Origin: Paramecium pentaurelia
Lineage: Eukaryota > Ciliophora > Oligohymenophorea > Peniculida > Parameciidae
NCBI GenBank assembly: GCA_905183005.1
Contig: CAJJDO010000054.1
Span: 468,121-532,120, forward strand
Length of the DNA stretch: 64,000 nucleotides
Reading direction: 5' to 3'
Shown here: positions 13,031 through 24,583 of the stretch, one piece after another
Layout of the letters: each line of letters starts with the position of its first letter
Numbering within the stretch: the first letter of the stretch is position 1
Translations under genes and position numbers: made by a program
The notes under the pieces: generated by a model
The model's input: only the letters and a program-made list of their open reading frames with translations
What the model was told of the DNA's origin: nothing
Databases searched by the model: none

Positions 13031-15377
13031 TATTGCTAATATTTGCAAACATTTCATCAATCATCTTATAATTTTGGGAATGCCAATAAATTATTGAATA
13101 TGTCTTTCTAAGCATATCTATAAGCATTGATATATTTCTTATTGCTTTCTCTTTTAGAAATTAGTAATAATACTTAATTAGAATGTTACTTATGATTTAA
13201 GCCTCAATCCTTTTTTCAGTATTTAAAAATCCAAAGCTTTTAGCAATCAATGCAATATATCAATGTATAATGAGATAATTAATGTAAACATCGAATCTAT
13301 TATTTAATTACCTTGAATTTTCAAGTAACACTTTCATTTTATTAGGTTTTTTTGTATTGATAGCAATTTTGAGTACAAGATATGAATTATTTGATATTAT
13401 GCGTACATCTATATCAGCAATTTTCTTTATTGGTTTTTAAGTTAAGATTCAAGTTTCCTTAAAATAAAATTCTAAGAAAGTAGTTGAAAACCAAACAGAA
13501 TAATTCCCAATACAAATAGAAACTGAGGCAATTATAACTTAATAATAATAAATTTAAGTGCTAACAAATTATCCAGAAATTATACTAGATGATTTCTTAG
13601 CAGTTGTTCATTCAAATTAAAAGATGAATGAAATGTTATATCAAATGAATTAAAATGACGCAATAAAATTCTTACAAGAAATACGTATAACTAATATTGA
13701 TTCTATTTCTGAAAAGAAATTAGGAAGATATAGAGAAGACTCATTATTATTATTATTAAGAAGAATAATTAATAAAAGATCAGAATTTTATGTTTAAGTT
13801 TTGGATTATAATCATCCATTATTATAAAAATATTTAATTTTGATTCATTATAAGAATTACTTTTAAATTCAATTTATTTAAGTAAATGAAAGAGATACTT
13901 TTATCAAAAAGAAATATTTAAGTTAAATTTTATATTAATTATTCAAATCAATCTCCCATGAATTTGGAACATTATTAAATTATCTCTTAGCATTATCTTA
14001 AGTAGCAATAGAATAATTTCCAAATTAAGTAGGATTTTTTTAACCTATAAAAGCAACAGGATAAATAATGCATCATTTAGTTTAAGATATGGTTGATTAT
14101 AGTGATATATTAAATAAGAAATTCCAGTTGCAATTTGCACCTGTAGATGTGGAAAAATTACTATAAGAAGTTATAGGTTTCTATAAGTAATAAATTGAAG
14201 AGAAAGGTTTGACAATTTGTTATTAAATTATATTAGATGATAAATCAAAATTTATTGATGGAAGAAGATGTCAATAAGTTTTAAATAATCTAATTGCAAA
14301 TGCATAAAAATTTACAGTCTAAGGAGGAATCAAGATTACTGTTACTGAATAATCAGGTTTTACAATATTTTCAGTTGAAGATACTGGATTTGGTATGAAT
14401 TAGGAAACATTCGAAAATTTAAATTAAATTTTAGAAAATGAATTTAAGTCAGAAGAAAAGATTTCATAAAATACTGCTGGATTTGGCTTAGGTTGTTATT
14501 TATCTAATTAAATTGCTTTGAAATTATCAAATCTATCAATGTTAGCTGGTGGAGGATTAAAATATATTAGATTAGAAAAAGGAATTCGTGTTTCTTTTAA
14601 AGTAAAGAATTAACCTTTTGAAATATTATATACAAGTTGTGATATATAATCTATGAAATCTGGAATTTTATTTAATGAAAATGGTTATTTTGATTCTCGT
14701 CAATCTATGATAGATTTATAATTAACAAATAGAAATAAATCTGCAGAAAATCATTTAATGTTAACAGTGAATAGAAAATCTGCTTTATTATCAATATCAT
14801 TTTCTCCAAATTAAATAATTTATTAAGTAGAATAAGAATTGAAACAAGAAAATGAAATTGCTGAAAGAGTTAGACAATGTTAATTTATTAGAAGAAGGGA
14901 AACATAAAAAAAATCACCTACTTTTGGAGCTTCTTCATCTGATATACAAGATATAACAAATATCAGAAATTTTAGAGAATAATCACATATATTAATTGTT
15001 GATGATGAAATGATTAATATTATTAGTTTAAAGATTCTGCTAAATTAATTTAATATTAAATGTACTTTTGCTTTTAATGGATTAGAAGCATTAAATAAAA
15101 TTAAAGAATGTATTAAATAATATTAATTATAATAGCTAAAGAAAGATTTGATTTGATTTTTATGGATGTTAATATGCCAATGATGGATGGATTTTAAGCT
15201 ACAGAATAAATATTAAAATTAGATGATAATTTTATTATTGTAGCATGTACTGCTTTTACTGATGTAGAAACAAAAGCTAAATGCTACTCTGTTGGTATGA
15301 AGTACTATATCAATAAACCAGTTACAAAATTAGAACTTTTGAAATTATTGAATCACTTAAATTTAATTATATAATGA
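13027..15377 (+). CDS. Hybrid sensor histidine kinase 2
   Basis: 774 residues, one intron (15110-15135, inside the receiver domain; its removal restores the frame exactly at the phospho-Asp strand). ATG 13027 overlaps the stop of kinase 1 (ATGA), and hydrophobic residues follow at once (MILLIFANISSIIL). About six membrane spans, then H box ISHEFGTLLNY with His near residue 311, N box LIANAQKFT, glycine loops DTGFGMN and GFGLGC. The receiver has LIVDDEMINI, Asp near residue 705 in FMDVNMPM, ACTAFTDV and the Lys in INKPVT. It is a clear paralogue of kinase 1, with a longer insertion between the ATPase and receiver parts. Signal and partner are unknown. Confidence 0.85.
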
Positions 15378-17682
15378 TTACACATAGAAAATAAGCCATC
15401 ATTGGAATGTACATTCTGTAAATCATCAATACAACTTTAGAATGCACTAGAGCCCCCATTTTGAATCTTATTTTGCTTTTAATAAGCTTAACTATTAGTC
15501 TATTCTAAATAGTACTATTAACAAAATATAGTAACTTGAATATTTATACTCAATTTGCAATAAATATTGTGAGTGTCTTTGCCAAACAAAATGATCAATT
15601 CATGATATTATAATCACTAGTTGGATTTACAATTTTTATGTAAATTGATTAAATAAGATGGCAAATTAATATCCTTGCTTGTTCAAGTAGTATTGGAAAA
15701 TTATCATAGTCCATGTAACCCTAATCTGTATATATTCATAAAATAATGAAGTCCAATCTTATTTGATGACAATATTCACTATTATAATAGTAACTTATTT
15801 TTCTTGGGCTGTTAAAGAGTAAAATAGATAAAAAGATAAAAATAAAGGATCTTTACTGACATCTCGAATGCCTAATACAATTAAATCCCTTATTTCTTTA
15901 GAGGATATACATTTTATAGAATAAAAAGCTATTGTTCTTGATAATACATCAATTCTTGAAGTGAGATCTTTTGCTAATGATCTTAGAGATATTTTAATTA
16001 AAGATGATATTTCTGAAGATAATTTTTTAGATCATATGAAAATACTCAAAGTAGACAAACAAACCTAAAAAAACTTAAATTAAAAAATAAAAGGAATTAG
16101 TATTCGTTAACTTATTAGCAAATGTTAAATATTACAAAAAACAACAGAGATAATAATAATAAAAACTAATTTTATATAATTAGAATATTATTAGATAAAA
16201 TTGTATTTTGAAAGAGATGTGATTATTTTAAAGTTTGAAGAAATTAAAGAGTTTGCCAAATACATTAAAAAAAATTCATGTTATGCATTAATGAATAAAT
16301 TATTTTAATCCTTTAGTCATGAGTTTGGAACATTATTGAATTAAATAGCTTTAAATGCATAGAATGGTTTTGCCTAATTTCCATCTATGAAGGAATAATT
16401 TGATTCAATTTATAATTGTGTAGTTATGATGAATAATATGGTTAAAGATTTAAAGGATTTTCATTAATTACGTAGTAAAACATTTTAATTAGAAATTGTT
16501 GATGTGAATATTGATAACATTTTTTGTGAACTTTAAAACTTATTCAAATAATAAGCAACATAAAAAAAGATATCCCTAGTTTTAGTGAATAAAGTATATA
16601 TCAACTTTAAATAAGATGAATAAAGAATTAAATAAATACTTTAAAATCTTATTTAAAATGCTATCAAATATACAAATTAAGATGGAAATATTTATGTCAT
16701 TTCAGAAAAAGAAGATGATAAAAGAATTAAATTTTCTGTTATAGATTCAGGTATTGGTATATCTGAAAGTGTTGCATATAATATAGAATAAATGTTAGGT
16801 AATGATTTAATTTTGACATCAAAACTTTCAGAAGGTGCAGCTGGATTAGGTTTAGGATTGTTAAATTCTAATTATTTAATTAAACACTTATCTTCTTTTT
16901 AATAAGCACATAAAGAACATTTATAATTTACATCAAAATTAGGAGATGGAACTAAATTCTGGTTTTATATTTGGAAATATCAAGTATTAGAATCACCATC
17001 TAGTTAATTGGAATAAAAATCAATAAAAATGATAGATAAGAAAGTATTTCTTCATTAGAAATCCAATATTGCACCACCACTTTCCAGTATTATTTAGAAT
17101 CCTAAAAGTTGTCCATCATAAATCATAAGATTGACTCCAAGTAAATCTTGCCAAATTAGTCAATAGCCTTAAATATTTTTCCCATAGAATATAAAGGATG
17201 AGAATATTATGATAATGGAAGAAGATGATAGAACAATTGCAGAAGATCCTAAACCTAATCATTTACCAGGTTAAAGAGCAAGATTACCATCTATGAGTTC
17301 ACCATAATGTTAATATGTTAAATTACTACTTGTAGATGATGAACCAGCTAATTTATTCCCTCTTAAGATCATGATTAAAATGCTTGGTTTTGAAAGTGAT
17401 ATAGCTATAAATGGATAATAAGCTATTTAATAGGTGGAATCAAGATTAAATTAAAAATGTTAATATCATTTAATTTTAATGGATATTAATATGCCATAAA
17501 TGGATGGATTTCAAACTACAAGATCAATTAAATAGATATAACCTGAAATTATTATAGTAGCTTGTTCAGCATTTAGTGATATGTAGACTAAATATTAAGC
17601 CTAATTACATGGAATGATAGATTATCTTGAAAAACCAATAAATAAAGAAAATTTATAGCAAATATTGGAAATGTATATGTGA
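15374..17682 (+). CDS. Hybrid sensor histidine kinase 3
   Basis: 761 residues, one intron (15687-15709) within the membrane region. ATG 15374 again overlaps the stop of the previous kinase as ATGA. Several membrane spans, then H box FSHEFGTLLNQ with His near residue 308, N box LIQNAIKYT, glycine loops DSGIGIS and GLGLGL, and a long Ser/Pro/Lys-rich linker. The receiver has LLVDDEPANL, Asp near residue 696 in LMDINMPQ, ACSAFSDM and the Lys in EKPIN. It is the most divergent of the three. Stop TGA 17680-17682 abuts, with zero spacing, the stop of the convergent ankyrin-TPR gene. Confidence 0.85.
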
Positions 17683-19002
17683 TCATTATTATTTATACAA
17701 TTCCTTGCCTCTCTTGATAGCTTAATCAAATAATGCTTTCATTCCTGGCTCTTATTAAATCTTTAATGCTTCAAAGTAAGATGCAGCAGCCTCTCCAAAT
17801 TCATTCAAACCTTCATAGGCTTAACCTTCATAATAATAGATCTTCACCCAATCTTTCTTAATATTTCTAGCCTATTTACAAGTAGTTAATATATCCTTAT
17901 ATTTTGATAATTTTAATTAAGCATTTGCTAAATTTGTGTAAATCTTCACAATTTCATCTCTATGATGTTCAATTATCTATTTAGATTTCTCAATTATTTC
18001 CATATATTTTATAATTGCTTATTCATATTATTCACTTTATAATAATTTATTAGCTTCAACCTTTTCAGAATTAATCTCATTATATACATCCTTAATTTAT
18101 TCATCAGTTAATTATTTTGGTGGAGAAGGAATTTATGCTTCTTTTCTCATAGCAAATTCTCTATAATATTATACACAATCCCATTTTTCATTTTATACTG
18201 CTAAATCTAAAGGTGTTTATTTTTAATTCTCATAATTAATATCAGCACCAAATTAAATCAATATTTATGAAAATTTTAATAATCCTTTTTCTGCACATAA
18301 ATGTAAAGCTGACCATCCATCTGGATCTTTTATATTAACATCAATTTTATCATGAAATTCTTCAAATATTTTATCAAATAATTCTTCATTATTTTAGTCA
18401 ATTATTAAATGTAATAAGGAAGGCATTTAATTTTAAATGATATTTAAGTCTGCTCCTTTCTTTATCAAATGGAGAGCACTTTAATTTTGTTAATATGCCA
18501 CTGCAAAAGAAACTGGAGTACCATAATTAGATAATGCATTGATATTAGCTCCTGCTGATAATAATAGTTCTATCATTGGAATAGCACTTTATTATGCAGC
18601 TAAATGAAGTGCTGTAATTGTATTTCTTTAATAATTAACATCTACATGATGAACTTCAATCAAATATTTAACAATCTATATATGATTATGTTAAACAGCA
18701 ATTATAAATGGATTATTTTTATCATCATCCAATAAAGTTATATCTGCACCTTTCTTGACTAAAAATTTGAACACATCTAAATCTCCTCTTGATGCTCCAA
18801 AATGAATTGCCTTCTTTCCTTTTCCTTCAGATATCACATTTATGAATGTTCTTATGGGAACTTTTTCATTCTCATTCCCTCTCTTACGTTATTTAACATA
18901 CAATAGATACTTTTTAATAGTATCAATATCTGAAGTACTAATTTATTTAAAATATTCTTCTATAAACTTTTTTTCCTTCTCTATTTCTTAAATATCACTC
19001 AT
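17683..19002 (-). CDS. Ankyrin-repeat plus TPR protein
   Basis: 439 residues, intronless. Ankyrin repeats occupy about residues 60-270; recognisable cores include GKKAIHFGASRGD, TALHLAAQQSAI, SALHLCAEKGLL and TPLDLAVQNEK, with the usual LLxxGAxIN turns. The C-terminal 120 residues form TPR-like helical pairs (EANKLLQSEQYEQAIIKY, IYTNLANAQLKLSKY, IYYYEGQAYEGLNEFGEA). This order is common in chaperone-adaptor or scaffold proteins; the partner is not predictable. The start at 19002 is the only Met upstream of the repeats. It lies 14 nt from the divergent channel ATG, and the 3' end touches the stop of kinase 3. Confidence 0.85.
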
Positions 19003-19016
19003 TAATAATTTATTAT

Positions 19017-21766
19017 ATGAATTAATCGTAATTTTTGCAATCCTTAAACTTTGATCCACTCCGAAGTCCACCGTTAAGAGAAATTGCTTAAAGACATCAA
19101 GTTTATCTCAATTAATAGCTAGAGAGCAACTATGTGTGGTTTATTGATCGAATCTAATGATTATTGCCAATGCTGTGGCTTGGGAATTCACACTCACCCT
19201 ATTTCACTGAAGGCAAACATTATCAATTTAGCATTTTTGGGTCAAGGTATACCATTGTTTTATAATATAACTTTTCTCCTCATTTTACTTACATTTATAT
19301 TATTCCTTATTTTTGGCCTGCCCACTATTATTTTTAATTTTTTAGCTGAAAATTGCATAGAACAAACAAATTAGGCTTATAATATATTTATTACACAAGG
19401 TTGTTCTAAGAATTGTCCAAATGAAAATGATGATTTTAAATAAATTCAATAACTTATTTCTACAAGTGATTGTAAGATCATTTGTGAACACTATTAAGAA
19501 TTATGTGTAGCAACTTTATTATCAGAAATGTCATTTCCAAATAAATAATTGGATAATGATTTAAAAATCATATAATCTTTCTTTGTATTTGGATCAGTGA
19601 TTTTTATAAAGATTTATCTTGTATTAATAAGGGAAAAATAAAGAATAATTGAAACAGAATGTGATTAAGAATTAATATCTCCTTCAGATTTTACTGTTAT
19701 GCTAAATCATTTACCAGAAGAAGATTATGATGAAAAAGAATTAGCTACAGCAATAGAGTAATATTGTTAGAAAATTAATAATTAAATTAAATATGAAGTA
19801 ATTAAAATTAATATTGCATATGATATTAAATCATTTGTATTAAAAAGTAGAGAAAAAATTAAATTAGAAAAAATATTATCAAAAGAATAAAAATATTATA
19901 TTAAAAATTAGAAATACAAAAGAAATAAATAAGAAATTGAGAAAATAAAACTTATGGTAGAATAATTAAAAAAAGATTTATATAGTATAGAATTAGAAAT
20001 TGAAAATGGATCATATAGAAAGACTACATCTGTTGCATTTATAACATTTTAAACTAAATAATGTATCATTTATATATATATATTATATATAGAATTATAA
20101 AAATTAATACAATAAACTAAATTATCTTATTGGGAATAATTACTTATGCATGTTAAAAGATTAATATAAAACAAGGCTAAAAGAGGATTCTATTTTAAAG
20201 ATAAATTAATATCAATTCGTAGAGCACCTGAACCAGATGATATATTTTGGGAGAATTGTGGTATTGAAAATTCAATAAAAATAAAAAGAAAATTTATTAG
20301 TTGGATTGTAGTTTTTGTTTTATTGGGAATCTCATTTGCTACACTTTATGGACTTGAATATTTACAAGTAATAATTATTTATTTAATTTAAGAATTAATA
20401 TCTTTCAAATGATTTAGATTTTATTACAAAAACATCAATATCATTATTAAAATCTTTAATTATAACTATTGTTGATGCTCTAATTTATTATTTTATAACT
20501 TTACTAGCTAATCATGAAAGACATGTAACTAAAACACATTAAGATACTTCAGTTGCATAAAAATTATGTTGTGTACAATTTATAAATTCATGTTTTTTAT
20601 TACTTTTGATTCATTTAATAGGTGTTGGATAAAAAGGGAATTTTATGGAAAAATCAAAATATGCAATCTAAAAATAAGGAGGTATTGCAAATGATTTACT
20701 TTTTGTTTGTTCTATGAATGCTTTATTTACTCCTATTACAGCATTTTTTAATCCTATTTATTTCATTAAGAAATTATAATAAGTTTTTATAGAATCCAAT
20801 AAGAGTTTAAATTAATTAGAAGCTAATAAATTATTTGAAGGTCCATAAGTATTATTATATGATTAATATGCATTCATTTGTAAAACAACTTGGATTACTT
20901 TATTTTTAGCCCCATTAACTCCAATTTGTATATTTATTAATTGGATTGGATTATCATTATATTATTGGATATAAAAATATTTATTATTGAGAAGAAATAG
21001 CAAACCTCCATTTCAAAGTAGTCATTTAGATCGAGAAATGTTAACACTTTTAGATTTAAGTCCTATATTGTTAGCTGGTATGTAGTATTGGATTGATGAA
21101 ATATATGTTTCCAATAATCTTAGTCATAGTATAAATATTGGAACATTAGTGATTGCAGGATTGGAATTAGTTTTTCCATCTTATAGAATTCATTAAATTT
21201 TATATAGAAAATAATTAGATGATATCGAAAATTAAAGATATGTTGATGTTCACCTTCGATTTCCAACTGATTATGATAGAACTAATCCGTTGACCAGCGA
21301 ACAAGCAACCCAAGAGTTTCTGAAAAAGAAATATGAATAATTTAATAAATCAATGACTTATATGAGGCACTCAAGAAAACATTCGACAAAAAAATCTTTG
21401 AGAGAATATGTTTTAAAAGGAATCTAAGATCCAACTAAATCAAGAATATAAGTTCTTAAGAAAAAGCTTTAAACTGCTTATAAATTAAAAATGTTTTAAA
21501 ATGTTTAGATATAATAAGAAACCAATTATAAAGAATCTGATCATGAAGATTCAATTCATACTTTTAATTTCCCAATATATTAAAGAGCTCCATAATATAA
21601 TTTTTAAAGAGTGATAAATCAATTTCCAAATTATTCCTAATATAATTCAGATCTCACTAATAGAAGTAATTCTATTACTTCAACTATATAATTAAATACA
21701 TCAAAATATTAATTAACAGCAAAAAGAAATTCTTAAATCTAATCTTTTAGAGCTCAATTATAATGA
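19017..21766 (+). CDS. OSCA/TMEM63 (CSC1)-like cation channel, copy 1
   Basis: 890 residues; introns 19101-19122, 20063-20092 and 20368-20392. The first exon (LNFDPLRSPP) matches first exons of copies 2 and 3, which decided the start. Next come a Cys pair CQCCG, TM segments with LGQGIPLF, an RRM-like cytosolic domain opening PSDFTVMLNHLP, and the family signature RAPEPDDIFWENCG. The multi-span core includes KTHQDTSVA, NKLFEGPQVLL, YYWIQKYLLLRR and LDLSPILLAG. OSCA/TMEM63 proteins are osmosensitive or mechanosensitive cation channels; that role is inferred from family. A polar tail of about 190 residues follows. The 30-nt intron is a multiple of three without an in-frame TGA, but alignment with the two paralogues supports removing it. 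Confidence 0.78.
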
Positions 21767-21847
21767 TAATATTAAATGATAATTTTCTTCAAAAATAATA
21801 TATATATATTAAAGATATTTTATATAAATATAGTTTAATAAGCATTC

Positions 21848-24534
21848 TCAATTTTCAAATTTATTTGGGCTGAGAAATTTAGAGAAATTATAGTTCTAAG
21901 CATCTTAGAATTTATTATTGTAATCATTATCAGTAGAGATATTTAAAGAATTCTTTCTTAAATTAATATTCTTATTGACTATCATGTATTCAGGTGTTTA
22001 TGAATATATAGGTTCTTATTAATCTTAAGAAATCTCTTCATCTTATTATTATTAAATAACTGCAGCAATCTAACGAGCTTTCCTTATAAGTTTAATTTTT
22101 CTCATCATTGAAATTTTTAATTTTAATGAAATAGTATTTCTCATAAATTGAACTCCTCCCATCTAAGCATATTTATATAATGCTGTTTTAGTATCCATAA
22201 CTTAAGGTTATATATAATTAGTATCAATTAATGTTTTAGCTTTAATAAATTCTAAAATTGCATTTTATTAAGTCAATGGATTAGTTCTATCATAATCTGT
22301 TGGTAATTTCAAATAAACATCTTAATATCTATCCTTTTCTGTAAATATATTACCCTTTTTATCAAATAACTTACTGATTCTAGTAGCTGGTGTAATTAAT
22401 TCCAAACAAGAGAATCCTAAACTAATAAAATTTACTGTCAATATAGCTGAACTAGAATTGAAAATATAATCTGTCCACATTTATCCAACTGCTAATATTA
22501 TAGGACTTAATTCAAATAAATTCATCATTTCTCTATTTAAATGAAAACTTTAAAAAGGTGGTTTCGAATTTCTTCTTAATAATAAATATTTTTATATCCA
22601 ATAATATAGTAATAATCCTGAACTACAAAATAGTAAAGATATAGGTAATAAAGGAGCAAAGAGTAAGGAAATCCAAAGAGATAAACAAATATATGAATAT
22701 TGTTCATATAAAAGTACTGATGGTCCTTCAAATATTTTATTAGCCTCTATTTAATTAAAATTATTATCAACTTTAAAAAAATATTACTGATATTATTTAT
22801 AAAGATAAAGTGGATCCAAATAAGCAAAAATAGGAACAAAAAATGAATTAACAATTAATAAAAAGAATGCATCTGATATTACTCCTCCTTATCTTGAATA
22901 TGAATATGTTGCTGCATAATTATCAGCTTTGTCATTTTCAAAATTATAAACTAAAATATTTATAACTTTTGTAAATATTCCTGAATTAAAAAATTAAACT
23001 ATTGCTAATTTAGTTGCAACAGAAACATCATGATGAGTTTTTGTAAAATGTTTTTCAGATTATCCTAATAATTTGATAAAATAATAAATTATCTAATTTA
23101 TTATTGTTATTATTAATGAAATAACTAATGTTACAATTATCATAATAACATCATCAAAAGATGATAGATTTTAACTTTATAATATATTCAAACCTAATAA
23201 AATAGTAAAAGAAGCTCCTAAAATAAATATTGTAATAAAGAAATTCAATATTCTTTTTTGAAATTGATACTAAAAATTAAATCCACAATTTTCCCAAAAC
23301 ACATCATTTGGTTCAGGAGCTCTACAAAATATTATTATTCTATTTTTAAAATAAAATCCCCTCTAATCTTATCTATTGATTAAATAATATTTGAATCGAA
23401 TCCATAACTCTTCCCAATAAGATAGTTTAGTTTAATCTAAAACATTTTATAATTCTAAGAATAAAATAAATATTTACATTCTTTAGTTTAGAATGTCACA
23501 AATGCTACCTAAGTTTAATGAGCATATTATTAATTTTCTACTTCATTCTCAATTGTCATTAATTTTTAATCTAGAACCATGATCCTCTCTTTCAATACAC
23601 TAAATTAATTAGTTTTTAAAGATCTAGGATATCTACCATATTATTTATAATAATTTTCTATTTTCTCTATTTTCTTTTCTAAACTCATCTTTTCTCTACT
23701 ACATTCAACAAATGAAGTTATATCATATGCTATTATTATTTTAACTATTTCATATTGACCTTTCTCATCAAATTAATAACAAAAATCTAATAATGCATCC
23801 TTTAATTCTGCTTCATTATATTCATTTATAGGTAAATTAGTCAACATTGCTGTGAAATCTGAAGGTGATATAAATTCTTAATCACAAATTCTTACTGTGC
23901 TTCTTTATGATATTCTTACTCTAATCATAGCAAATTTAAACATCAAAATACTGCATAAGACTAGTATAGATTGCACCAATTTAGAAGTCTCATCGAATTA
24001 CTTGTTGGCGTATGACATTTTAAGAACTGATGTTTCTAGACAAATATCTACGATTTTAGCACATATAGTTTAACAATCATTTGAGTGAACCAATTTAGTG
24101 ATAGATAAAAAATCAGTCGTATTTTACGGACAGTTTTATTTGCAAAGTCCATTTAATGAAAGCTTATAAAACATATTTTCTTCTCCAATACAATCATGAT
24201 TTTATATATTTGCTATTAAAGATGGTATCCCAAGAACTGTAAATAAAATAAGCACTATCAATATTAATTACGAAGTCATTTCAAAAAATAAGGGCATACC
24301 TTAACCTAAAAATGCCAAATCTAATCTATTTTAGCATAATGAAATTTCCCTTTGTTGTATATGCTATCCACAACAAGGACAATGATCCGATTTTTGCTCA
24401 TTTTCTCCACAAATAGAAGCTTTCTAATTAGTAATCATGCTTACCTAATGAATTTTAGCCAATGCAATACTGGCTGGTATGCGAAAAGGATCAAATGTTA
24501 AAGAATTCTCAGCATCAATCTTAATTTAATTCAT
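21848..24534 (-). CDS. OSCA/TMEM63-like cation channel, copy 2
   Basis: 880 residues; introns at plus positions 24424-24444 and 23455-23477. Same architecture as copy 1: first exon LTFDPFRIPA, CPCCG knuckle, LGQGMPLFF membrane segment, PSDFTAMLTNLP domain, RAPEPNDVFWENCG signature and the multi-span core with KTHHDVSVATK. The second intron sits at the same codon as in the other copies, right after FQTK. If translation began at 24438 instead of 24534, the product would start MITNQKASICG and the first intron would be unnecessary; homology of the upstream exon favours 24534. It converges on copy 1 (81 nt between stops) and diverges from copy 3 (49 nt between ATGs). Confidence 0.78.
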
Positions 24535-24583
24535 ATTTTAAACTCCTATTGATTGAGTATTATTAATTATTTTAATTATCAAA

